A DNA stretch of 15,833 nucleotides from JBEVNX01 sp040507895 (GTDB lineage Bacteria; Desulfobacterota; Binatia; JACPRU01). Made by a program: the position numbers and the translations under genes. This document shows positions 6,848-13,332 of the stretch, in pieces; within the stretch, counting starts at the first letter, position 1; each line of letters starts with the position of its first letter. The notes under the pieces are model-generated. The model ran no database searches. It saw only the letters and a list, made by a program, of their open reading frames with translations, and was not told where the DNA came from. Location of the stretch: the NCBI GenBank assembly GCA_040507895.1, contig JBEVNX010000117.1, positions 1 through 15,833 of the forward strand, written 5' to 3'.

Positions 6848-7261
6848 TCAGCCCAGCGGGCGAAACTGCGGCAGCGCGATGTCCCCGGAGCGCCGCTCGA
6901 ACGTGACCTCGACCGGCAGCCCGACCCCCAGCCGCTCGAGCGAGCAGTCGACGACGTTGGTGAGCATTCGACCGCCGTCCTCGAGCTCGACCAGCACCAC
7001 GGCGTAGGGGACCTCGGCGGCGAAGCCTGGATGATAGACCTGGTGCATGACGTTGAAGCTAACGACATGACCGCGTCCCGAGCAAACGACCCATTCGGTC
7101 TCCCGGCCGAGACACTCGCTGCAGATGTCGCGCGGCGGGAAGCGCCGCCGGCCGCAAGCCGTGCAGCGTTGCACCACGAGCCGCCCCTCGCGGGCCGCGG
7201 CGAAGAAGGGCCGGAGCTCCTCGGTAACCTCCGGGATCGGCTTCGGTGTGGCTTCCGTCAT
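6848..7261 (-). CDS. DUF35 zinc-ribbon/OB-fold protein, partner of the thiolase
   Basis: This 137-residue protein has an N-terminal helix followed by a rubredoxin-like zinc ribbon with C33-x2-C36 and C47-x2-C50 (CTACG...ICSECLG), then an OB-fold with PYAVVLVELEDGGRM around 87-101. That is the full architecture of the DUF35/ChsH2-C-type family. Members bind the side of an SCP-x-type thiolase or of the Ltp2 aldolase and are needed for its activity (established for Ltp2-ChsH2). The ATG at 7261 overlaps the stop of the upstream thiolase-fold gene (ATGA), so the pair is translationally coupled, as expected for subunits of one complex. Confidence 0.88.
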   Translation of the reverse strand: MTEATPKPIPEVTEELRPFFAAAREGRLVVQRCTACGRRRFPPRDICSECLGRETEWVVCSGRGHVVSFNVMHQVYHPGFAAEVPYAVVLVELEDGGRMLTNVVDCSLERLGVGLPVEVTFERRSGDIALPQFRPLG

Positions 7262-8436
7262 GAGGGGAGCGGGCTCAGCACCAGCGTCGAGTGGGTCGAG
7301 AGAATGCCGCCGTTTCCCGAGACCAGCACCACGTCGTGCTCCGCCGCCTGGCGCTCGCCGCCTTGGCCACGGGCCTGGATCACGCCCTCGGAAACCGGAG
7401 TCATGCCCCACATGTAGAAGCTGGAGAGCTGTCCGCCGCCGGTATTCACCGGGAGCCGCCCGCCAGGGGAGATCGCGCCGCTCTGGACGAACCGACCGGA
7501 CTCCCCCTTCGGACAAAAGCCGTAGTCTTCCAGCGTGACGAGAACGGTGAAGGTGTAGCAGTCATAGAGCTCGGCGACCTTCACGTCGCTCGTGTCGATG
7601 CCCGCCATCGCAAACGCGGTCTGCCTGGCGAGCGGCGCGCCCGACGTCAGCGTGTCGATCGGGTCGCCGCCGGGATGACCCTGCCCGAAGCCCCACAGGT
7701 AAACGGGCGGCTGGCGCAGGTCGCGTGCGCGCTCGGCGCTGGTGACGATCACGGCCGCGCCGCCGTTCGAGACGAGACAGCAATCGAGGAGGTGAAACGG
7801 CTCGACGATCCAGCGCGAGCGGTGATAGTCGTCGAGCGTCAGCGCGGTATCATAGAATTGCGCGGCGGGATTGCGGTTCGCCCAGGCGCGCTCGGCGACG
7901 GCGACGGCGCCGAGGTCGTCGTTGGTGGTCCCGAAGCGGTCCATGTGGCGCCGCGCGACCAGCGCATAGAGAGCGTTGACGCCGATCTGCCCATAGGCGG
8001 CATTCAGTCCGCGCGCGAATCCATACGCCGCAGCCGAGCCGCCGTTCTTCTTGTCGCCAGCCGCGGGCTTCGGCGGTTTCAGCGGCGCATCCGAGAACAC
8101 GCAGGCAACCGTCGTCGCCAGCCCGGCATCGATCGCCAACGCCGCATGCTGAACCATCGCCGCCGCGGTTGCCCCGCCGGCGTTCATCGTCGAAGACAGC
8201 CGCAGATCGCGGAGCCCCATCGCCTGCTGGAGGGCGAAGGAGCCCATCGCCGCGTCGCTCCAAGCGATGCCCGGATTGAGGAGCAGGCCGTCCAGATCGC
8301 GCCGCTCGAGGCCTGCATCGGCGAGCGCCAGACGCACGGCTTCCACGGCGAAGCCCATCGGCGAGTCGTACACTCGCCCCATCGGCGTGAGGCCGAGTCC
8401 GGCGATGGCGGCTCTTCCCTTGAGACGATGGGTCAT
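7258..8436 (-). CDS. SCP-x/Ltp2-type thiolase-fold protein lacking the catalytic Cys
   Basis: This 392-residue protein belongs to the thiolase superfamily, lipid-transfer (SCP-x/Ltp2) branch. Landmarks are IAGLGLTPMGR at the start, AELYDCYTFTVLVTLEDYGF (288-307), NTGGGQLSS (331-339) and SGNGGILSTHS (373-383). Where ordinary thiolases carry the acylated Cys near residue 85-90, this protein reads STMNAGGATA. The C-terminal Cys of the CxGG box is replaced by the SGNGG segment. The only Cys residues are at 112, 219, 220, 293 and 308. Ltp2-type aldolases likewise lack the nucleophile, use Tyr residues, and require a DUF35 partner; one is encoded immediately downstream. A retro-aldol cleavage of a hydroxyacyl-CoA side chain is therefore my preferred inference, with the substrate unknown. 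The ATG at 8436 lies 34 bp from divergent pyrE. Confidence 0.88.
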   Translation of the reverse strand: MTHRLKGRAAIAGLGLTPMGRVYDSPMGFAVEAVRLALADAGLERRDLDGLLLNPGIAWSDAAMGSFALQQAMGLRDLRLSSTMNAGGATAAAMVQHAALAIDAGLATTVACVFSDAPLKPPKPAAGDKKNGGSAAAYGFARGLNAAYGQIGVNALYALVARRHMDRFGTTNDDLGAVAVAERAWANRNPAAQFYDTALTLDDYHRSRWIVEPFHLLDCCLVSNGGAAVIVTSAERARDLRQPPVYLWGFGQGHPGGDPIDTLTSGAPLARQTAFAMAGIDTSDVKVAELYDCYTFTVLVTLEDYGFCPKGESGRFVQSGAISPGGRLPVNTGGGQLSSFYMWGMTPVSEGVIQARGQGGERQAAEHDVVLVSGNGGILSTHSTLVLSPLPS

Positions 8437-8458
8437 GGAACGGGGAAATGGATCTACC

Positions 8459-8464
8459 TATACT
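8459..8464 (+). promoter_or_regulatory. Candidate -10 box for leaderless pyrE
   Basis: TATACT matches the sigma-70 -10 consensus at five of six positions and ends six bases before the pyrE ATG (8471), so transcription would begin at or next to the start codon. No Shine-Dalgarno lies in the usual window. The best -35 match at 17-bp spacing (8436-8441) is poor. Confidence 0.4.
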
Positions 8465-8470
8465 CGGCCG

Positions 8471-9076
8471 ATGAATTCGAGGGAAGAGACGCTCGCCGAG
8501 CTGCTCGCCATCCACTCGGTCTTTTTCCGGCCGCGAAAGCCGTTCGTGCTCTCGTCGGGGAAGACGAGCCCTTTCTATTTCGACTGCAGGCGAACGACCA
8601 TGTTGCCCGAGGCCATGCCGCTCATCGGGCGCTTGGTGTTCGAGCGCATTCGCGGCGCCGTGGAGGCCGTCGGCGGCCTGACGATGGGCGCGGACCCGAT
8701 CGCCTGCGCCGTCGCCTACTACAGCCAAGGTCGCGGGCAGCCGATCGCGGCGTTCACCGTCCGCAAGGACGCAAAGGCCCACGGCATGCAGCGCTGGATC
8801 GAGGGCGCGGTAGCGCCGAAATCGCGCGTGGCGGTCGTCGAGGACGTCATCACCAGCGGCGAATCGACGCTTCGGGCCATCGCGCGCTGCCGCGAGGAGG
8901 GTTTGCGCATCGAGCGAGTCGTGGTGCTCGTCGATCGGGAAGAGGGCGGGATGGAGCGCATCCGCGCCGAGGTCGGCGCGGCGCGCGTCTCGGCGCTGTT
9001 TCGCCGGGCCGAAGTCGATGCGATCTGGAGGCGCCTCCATCGTCGCGGCCCGGTCCAGGCCTCACGGCGCGCTTGA
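8471..9076 (+). CDS. pyrE: Orotate phosphoribosyltransferase
   Basis: This 201-residue type I phosphoribosyltransferase contains SSGKTSPFYFDCR (28-40, orotate side), the flexible catalytic loop RKDAKAHG (98-105) and the PRPP-binding box VAVVEDVITSGES (120-132). It joins orotate to PRPP to give OMP in pyrimidine synthesis, in the cytoplasm. The ATG at 8471 begins just before the first family helix. An in-frame ATG at 8435 would add twelve residues but sits inside the thiolase start codon. Its 3' end overlaps the convergent hydrolase gene by 15 bp. No other pyr gene is nearby. Confidence 0.93.
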   Translation: MNSREETLAELLAIHSVFFRPRKPFVLSSGKTSPFYFDCRRTTMLPEAMPLIGRLVFERIRGAVEAVGGLTMGADPIACAVAYYSQGRGQPIAAFTVRKDAKAHGMQRWIEGAVAPKSRVAVVEDVITSGESTLRAIARCREEGLRIERVVVLVDREEGGMERIRAEVGAARVSALFRRAEVDAIWRRLHRRGPVQASRRA

Positions 9077-9967
9077 GCGCGCGAGCCCCCACGTCCCGCC
9101 GATCTCGCGGATCACCACCCGCTCCGAATCCTTGCCGGCCGCGGCGAGGAGCCTGCGCATCGCCTCGCCGAGTGGCTCCTTGCCGAGGCGAAACGTGTCC
9201 CAGTGGACGGGGATGAGCGCTTCGGCACCGCTCGTCACGAAGGTCCGCCAGGCCTCTTCCGGCGTCTCGTGGTTCCACACCCACGGGTCGTAGGCGCCGA
9301 TGCCGAGGATCGCCACGGTGACGTGGTTCGTGCGCGCGTATTCGGCAAGCGCCGGGCTGAAGGCCGTGTCGCTGGCGAACAACACGTGCACGTCCCCGCG
9401 GCTGAGCAGGTAACCGTTATAACCTCGCCAGCCTTCCCACGGCCACCTCCGGCCCCAATGACTCACCTCGACGGCCTCGATGGTCACCCCGCCCGCGCGC
9501 ACCCTCTTCCCCCACGGCAATTCGACGACTTCGCCGTACCCGAGGTCGCTCACCAGGTCGCGGCTGCGCTCGGGAACGACCAGCAGAGAGGAGCTGCTCA
9601 GGCGGGCGAGCGACGGGCGATCCAAGCTGTCCATGTGAGCGTGCGTCACCAACACCGCGTCGAGCTTCGGCAGATCGTCCGCGCCGAGTGCGGAGGCAAC
9701 CTGCCTCTTCGGGCCGACCGTCACCGGCCCGAGCTTCAAGCCGATGCGGTCGTTGAGCGCCGGGTCCGTCAGCAGCATCGTGCCCTCGAAGTCGATGAGC
9801 ACCGACGCATGGCCGAGGTAGGCGAAGGTCACCCGATCTCTCCTCCAGCTCGCGGGGGCCGGCCGCTGCGGCGAGGCGGGCGGCGAGCGAAACGTCGCGC
9901 AGCAAGAGACCGCGAGCAGCGCGGCCACGAACCCCCACCATACGCTTCTGCGGGATCTCTTCGACAA
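9062..9967 (-). CDS. Metallo-beta-lactamase-fold hydrolase, probable lipoprotein
   Basis: This 301-residue protein of the RomA/UlaG/NAPE-PLD-like branch has YLGHASVLIDFEG (50-62), the metal motif THAHMDSLD (108-116), SHWGRRWPWEGW (169-180), FASDTAF (197-203) and PVHWDTF (253-259). Relatives cleave phosphoesters or lactones with one or two Zn ions. The standard box is HxHxDH; here the last His is Ser114, so one metal ligand is missing. The N-terminus is basic and then hydrophobic, ending in AVSCC, a plausible lipobox with C22, followed by a Pro-rich linker, so an envelope location is likely. The TTG at 9967 is the only upstream start that keeps the signal sequence whole; it is uncertain. Substrate unknown. 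Confidence 0.82.
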   Translation of the reverse strand: MSKRSRRSVWWGFVAALLAVSCCATFRSPPASPQRPAPASWRRDRVTFAYLGHASVLIDFEGTMLLTDPALNDRIGLKLGPVTVGPKRQVASALGADDLPKLDAVLVTHAHMDSLDRPSLARLSSSSLLVVPERSRDLVSDLGYGEVVELPWGKRVRAGGVTIEAVEVSHWGRRWPWEGWRGYNGYLLSRGDVHVLFASDTAFSPALAEYARTNHVTVAILGIGAYDPWVWNHETPEEAWRTFVTSGAEALIPVHWDTFRLGKEPLGEAMRRLLAAAGKDSERVVIREIGGTWGLARSSAP

Positions 9968-10081
9968 AACTAGGCGCTCTTCGGTGACTGCAGGGTCCGC
10001 AGACGGTACGGATCACGCGGCACCGCACTTGCAGGAGAAGTGTGTGGGGTAAGAGTCAGAATCATCTCCGAGGGAGAAAAC

Positions 10082-10600
10082 ATGAGCCTTTTCAGTCACA
10101 GAAGCGAGGCACCGATGGCCGATTCTTGGTCCGCCGTCAAAGAGGTGACGCCGCGTCAGCCCGAAGAGGCGACCGAGGCGATCCTCGTGGTCGAAGCCGA
10201 GGACGAAAAGGCGAACGGTCGCATCGGCAAGGGCAGCCGGATCGTCGGGACGCTCCGATTCGAGGGTAGCGTGCGCATCTACGGCGAGGTCGAGGGTGAG
10301 ATCATCGCCGTCGACGCGGTGATCGTTCGCAGGGGAGGTCGAGTGACCGGCGACGTCCGTGCGAGCCGAGTGGTCATCGAGGGTGACGCCACGGCCGACG
10401 TCCGCGCCGACCGCGTCGAGATCGGCCCCACGGGCAGGCTCCTCGGAAACGTCGTCGCGCCGCGCCTGGTCATCCACGAAGGCGCGATCTTCGAGGGCAG
10501 CTGCGGCATGGCCGAGGCGGCACACCCCGCGGAGGCTTCATCCCCGCGCGCAGTGACCCAGACCAAACCGGCGAGCGAGCCTTTGCCGCTCGCTTCCTGA
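10082..10600 (+). CDS. Bactofilin (polymer-forming cytoskeletal protein)
   Basis: This 172-residue protein has a central bactofilin beta-helix core (about 48-142): IGKGSRIVGTLRFEGSVRI, YGEVEGEI and regular six- to eight-residue repeats such as GDVRASRVVIEG and LGNVVAPRLVIHEG. It is flanked by disordered, charged or Ala/Pro-rich tails, as is usual. Bactofilins polymerise without nucleotide and scaffold wall enzymes, stalks or chromosome-partition proteins. The ATG at 10082 is preceded by a good Shine-Dalgarno (GAGGGAG, about five bases upstream); a longer in-frame start at 10040 has none. No M23 peptidase partner lies next to it, although that pairing is common. The stop is five bases from the convergent hypothetical gene. 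Confidence 0.92.
   Translation: MSLFSHRSEAPMADSWSAVKEVTPRQPEEATEAILVVEAEDEKANGRIGKGSRIVGTLRFEGSVRIYGEVEGEIIAVDAVIVRRGGRVTGDVRASRVVIEGDATADVRADRVEIGPTGRLLGNVVAPRLVIHEGAIFEGSCGMAEAAHPAEASSPRAVTQTKPASEPLPLAS
10574..10594 (+). terminator. Hairpin overlapping the bactofilin stop region
   Basis: AGCGAGC (10574-10580) pairs perfectly with GCTCGCT (10588-10594) around a 7-nt loop, just before the bactofilin stop. It lies between convergent genes, which suggests 3'-end formation, but no U-tract follows. Confidence 0.3.
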
Positions 10601-10605
10601 CCGGG

Positions 10606-10971
10606 TCAGTTTCCCCCGTAGCGATCGTCCGCCTGCTGGATGAGGTGGTCGAGCAAGCGCTGCTCGGCGGCGCGGTAGGCGATCTGGCGCATCATCTCAT
10701 GGCCTTGGTGGGCGATCGGGATCGACGCGAGCAAGCCGACGACCTCCGTCGGTGAGATGCGATCGATGGCGCCCTCCATGTCGCTCAGCACCTCGGCGGG
10801 CACCTCCGCGACGTTAGCCTGCCGCAGCGAGTCGAGCAGCGCCGCGAAGCGGTCCTCGAACTGCTTCTTGGCCTGTTCCTTCTCCTCCATGCTGCACTCG
10901 ACGTTCAGCTTCTTCGCGGCTCGGTCGAAGAGCCGGTCGAACGCTTGCAGCAATGCTTCCCTTCCTGTCAT
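10606..10971 (-). CDS. Hypothetical 121-residue helical protein
   Basis: I do not recognise the family. The product is soluble, acidic and almost entirely helix-forming. An N-terminal segment (1-52) is rich in Glu, Lys, Gln and Ala and could form a coiled coil. Then comes a Pro-broken turn (VAEVPAEVL) and a second helical part (62-116) that ends in YGGN. There is one Cys (C26), and no signal peptide or membrane helix. The start is well supported: ATG 10971 follows GGAGG on the minus strand by four bases. Its stop faces the bactofilin stop at a 5-bp distance, and its start is 21 bp from a divergent crotonase-family gene. Real coding is supported by the ribosome site and the snug fit between neighbours. 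Confidence 0.75.
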   Translation of the reverse strand: MTGREALLQAFDRLFDRAAKKLNVECSMEEKEQAKKQFEDRFAALLDSLRQANVAEVPAEVLSDMEGAIDRISPTEVVGLLASIPIAHQGHEMMRQIAYRAAEQRLLDHLIQQADDRYGGN

Positions 10972-10975
10972 GGGT

Positions 10976-10986
10976 CCTCCCGGAGG
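10976..10986. promoter_or_regulatory. Back-to-back Shine-Dalgarno inverted repeat
   Basis: CCTCC-C-GGAGG is an 11-bp inverted repeat. Read on the minus strand, its GGAGG stands four bases before the ATG at 10971. Read on the plus strand, the other GGAGG stands six bases before the ATG at 10993. It thus supplies the ribosome sites of both divergent genes and fixes both starts. Confidence 0.7.
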
Positions 10987-10992
10987 CCGGAC

Positions 10993-11766
10993 ATGGCGGC
11001 AGTGAATCTAGGTTCGAAATTCCTCCGTGGCAACCTGGAGAATGGCGTGCTGACGGTGACCCTCGATCGACCCGAGCGCCGCAACGCCTGCACGATCGAG
11101 ATGTATCACGGCATCAAGCAGGCGGCCGTCATCGCCGAAAGGGACCCGAGCGTGGACGTGCTCGTGATTACCGGAACCGGCGACGTGTTCTGCCCCGGCG
11201 GCGACATGGTCGGGGAGCCCGAAGGCGGGCTGCGAATCGATCGCGAAACCGATCGCTGGGATTTGGTTCCCTTCGTGCAGCTCGAGCGCTGCGCAAAGAT
11301 CGTCGTCTGCGCGGTGAACGGCCTTTGCCAGGGCGGTGGGCTCGATCTGGTGCTGATGAGCGACGTCTCGGTGGCGAGCGACCGCGCGGAGTTCCGCGCT
11401 CCCGAGCTCTTGCGCGGCATCGCCGACTGCTGGCTCTCGGCGCGGCTCGCGGCTCACGTCGGCGTGGCGCGCGCCAAGTACCTCTTGTTCTGCGCTGCGC
11501 CGGTGAGCGCCGCGGAGGCCGCGGCGATGGGCCTCGTCTCGCGGGTCGTGCCGCACGCCGAGCTCGAGCGTGCGGTCGCCGAGACCATCGCACAGATCCG
11601 TCAGACCGCCCCCGTGGCACGCGGCCGCGTCAAGCGCGACCTCAACCGCAACTTGCCGCGCATCGACCTCGAGATGTTCACCGACTCGCTCGCTTCGGAG
11701 GAAGTCGCCGAGGGCTTCCGCGCATTCACGGAGAAGCGGCAGCCGCAATGGGCGCGAACATCTTGA
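10993..11766 (+). CDS. Enoyl-CoA hydratase/isomerase (crotonase) family protein
   Basis: This 257-residue crotonase-fold protein has VTLDRPERRNACT (22-34), oxyanion-hole segments FCPGGDM (66-72) and VNGLCQGGGLD (108-118), APELLRGI (136-143) and the C-terminal EGFRAFTEKRQPQW, typical of the family. In a classic hydratase two Glu residues act. Here the first position is Asp (D118, codon 11344-11346), the second Glu is kept (E138), and the usual PGAGG stretch after it reads ADCWLS. Hydration of an ordinary enoyl-CoA is therefore uncertain; isomerase, hydrolase or decarboxylase activity is possible. The ATG at 10993 has GGAGG six bases upstream. The last 41 bp overlap the convergent SGNH hydrolase gene. 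Confidence 0.88.
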   Translation: MAAVNLGSKFLRGNLENGVLTVTLDRPERRNACTIEMYHGIKQAAVIAERDPSVDVLVITGTGDVFCPGGDMVGEPEGGLRIDRETDRWDLVPFVQLERCAKIVVCAVNGLCQGGGLDLVLMSDVSVASDRAEFRAPELLRGIADCWLSARLAAHVGVARAKYLLFCAAPVSAAEAAAMGLVSRVVPHAELERAVAETIAQIRQTAPVARGRVKRDLNRNLPRIDLEMFTDSLASEEVAEGFRAFTEKRQPQWARTS

Positions 11767-12802
11767 GGAGCTCCGTGGCCAACGCCTCGGCGATCCGCCG
11801 GTAGCCGCGCTGGTTCGGGTGAATCGGATCTTCGTCCGGCTTCTCGAAGAAAGCCCTACCGCCGCCGGACGTGAAGTCACTGGCGAGATCGACGAGCGGC
11901 AGCCGCTCGCGCTCCGCCACCTCCACGACCACCTGGTTGTATTCCTGCCGCAGGCGAGGGGCGCTGTCGCCGCGCGCGACGAAGCCTTTGCGCACTAGCC
12001 AGGGCGGCGTCTGGTCGTCGTCGAAGCCGGCAGGCGCGGTCAGAAAGACGGTCGCGAACCGCCGCTCGCGTCCCAGGGCGGCGAAGTGCTCGAGCACCAC
12101 GCGATACTGCTCGGGGGGGACTTGCAAGGGCGGAGGGGCTTGCAGCGGCGAGCGGCCGAGCCAGTTCCGTGCGAACACGAGGCCGCGCGACAGCGCCTCC
12201 CAGAGGTAGCTCCGAAAGTGCGGCTGCGGCTCGCCGGCCACCCGGCTCTTGAACAAGGCGCGGACCGCGGAATCCTTCTGGCGCCACATGTCGTTCCAGC
12301 CATAGTAGAGAGTGACGACGTCCGGGCTCAAGCGGCCGAGCTCGCGCTCGAACCACTCGAGCCCGTGGACCGACGTGTAGCCGATGACGCCGCCGTTCAG
12401 CACCTCGAACCGCCCTGGCGCGCGCTCGTCCAGAATCGCCTGCAACATCTCGGGATAAGGGTGAAGGCTGCCGAAGGTGCAGGAATCACCGAGGCAGAGG
12501 ACGCGGATGACGCCCGCCCGCTTGGTGGCGGACACGTCCGGGCCGCGCAGGCCGAACGCATTGATGCGCACGCCGGTTTGGGGGATGGACGTAGAGCGGC
12601 GGTTGCGGAACGTGAGGATCGGGTCGTACTCCAGGAACCGGCCGACCTCGTTCCCGCTGTAGTGCCCGTAGCGGACCTCGTATTTGACGCGCTCGAAGGG
12701 TACCAGCCGGAAGAGGATTTCGCCCACTCCGAGCCCCAGGAGCAGCCCGCCCGCGGCGAGAGCAAGGCGACGCGCCCACGATACCCGTGGCGCGCCCGTC
12801 AT
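11726..12802 (-). CDS. Membrane-anchored SGNH/GDSL hydrolase
   Basis: This 358-residue protein has one N-terminal membrane helix (about 12-34), which is probably a signal anchor, and then an SGNH hydrolase domain from about 98. Block I is LGDSCTFG with nucleophile S107. Block II is NGGVIGYTS (Gly in the oxyanion hole). Block III is YYGWNDMW with N170. Block V is DPIHPN with catalytic D325 and H328. Such enzymes are esterases, lipases or O-acyl transferases/deacetylases acting on lipids or polysaccharide; the substrate is not visible. The ATG at 12802 overlaps the stop of the HxlR-type regulator (ATGA), so the regulator and enzyme are co-translated. The 3' end overlaps the crotonase gene by 41 bp. 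Confidence 0.87.
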   Translation of the reverse strand: MTGAPRVSWARRLALAAGGLLLGLGVGEILFRLVPFERVKYEVRYGHYSGNEVGRFLEYDPILTFRNRRSTSIPQTGVRINAFGLRGPDVSATKRAGVIRVLCLGDSCTFGSLHPYPEMLQAILDERAPGRFEVLNGGVIGYTSVHGLEWFERELGRLSPDVVTLYYGWNDMWRQKDSAVRALFKSRVAGEPQPHFRSYLWEALSRGLVFARNWLGRSPLQAPPPLQVPPEQYRVVLEHFAALGRERRFATVFLTAPAGFDDDQTPPWLVRKGFVARGDSAPRLRQEYNQVVVEVAERERLPLVDLASDFTSGGGRAFFEKPDEDPIHPNQRGYRRIAEALATELLKMFAPIAAAASP

Positions 12803-13155
12803 CGCGCCGTGCGCCGCGCCGGGTGCCTCGTGCCCCGCGACGACCGTAGCGCGCGGCGCTCGGCCCAATGGTCGATCGCCCGGAGCGCGCGCACGAGTTC
12901 GCGCCCCTCCGCCGTCAACCGGTAGCCGCGGCGGGGCTCGACCGCGACGACGCCGGCCTGGCGGAGCTCGCCGAGCCTGCGGTTCAGGACGCTCGGCGAC
13001 ATCGCGTTGCAACGGTCGCGCAGCACGCGGAAGGTGAGCGGTTCGGTCCGGAGCTCCCAGAGGACACGCAGGAGCCAACGCCGGCCGAGAAGGTCGAGGA
13101 CCGCGGTGACGGGGCGATCCGCGCGCGCGGCTCGCCCCGTGGCGCGCCGCGCCAT
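12799..13155 (-). CDS. HxlR-family winged-helix transcriptional regulator
   Basis: From the chosen start the protein has 118 residues and matches the HxlR pattern: VTAVLDLLGRRWLLRVLWEL, then MSPSVLNRRLGELRQAGVV (recognition helix), the wing EPRRGYRLTAEGREL, and a terminal HWAERRAL. The family's N-terminal Cys before the first helix is replaced (ADRPV), so thiol sensing of the HypR/YodB type is unlikely. The start is uncertain: in-frame ATG 13191 and GTG 13242 would give 130 and 147 residues. I chose 13155 because it leaves a usual-length N-terminus; none has a clear ribosome site. Four-base overlap with the SGNH gene suggests it controls that operon, including itself (inference). Confidence 0.78.
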   Translation of the reverse strand: MARRATGRAARADRPVTAVLDLLGRRWLLRVLWELRTEPLTFRVLRDRCNAMSPSVLNRRLGELRQAGVVAVEPRRGYRLTAEGRELVRALRAIDHWAERRALRSSRGTRHPARRTAR

Positions 13156-13332
13156 CGCCGAGATCGAGTGGGACCCTCTCGCGCGTCGCATCGCGGTTGC
13201 TACGAAACCAGTAGCCGTCGGGCGTCCGTCACGAAGCCCCACCTCGGTCCGTGCCTCTCAATCGCCACCCCGATCTCCCTCATGGTCCGGCCCCGCAGTC
13301 GTCGCCGGCGATCCGCCCGAGCGCCGGAGGCC

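Noticed and set aside
7291..9216. A 641-codon plus-strand frame over the thiolase and pyrE
   Set aside because: It is antisense to the thiolase and out of frame with pyrE; the translation has no recognisable domain.
9417..10028. Minus-strand frame of 203 codons overlapping the metallo-hydrolase
   Set aside because: It is a frame shadow of the hydrolase, which carries all the family motifs in the other frame.
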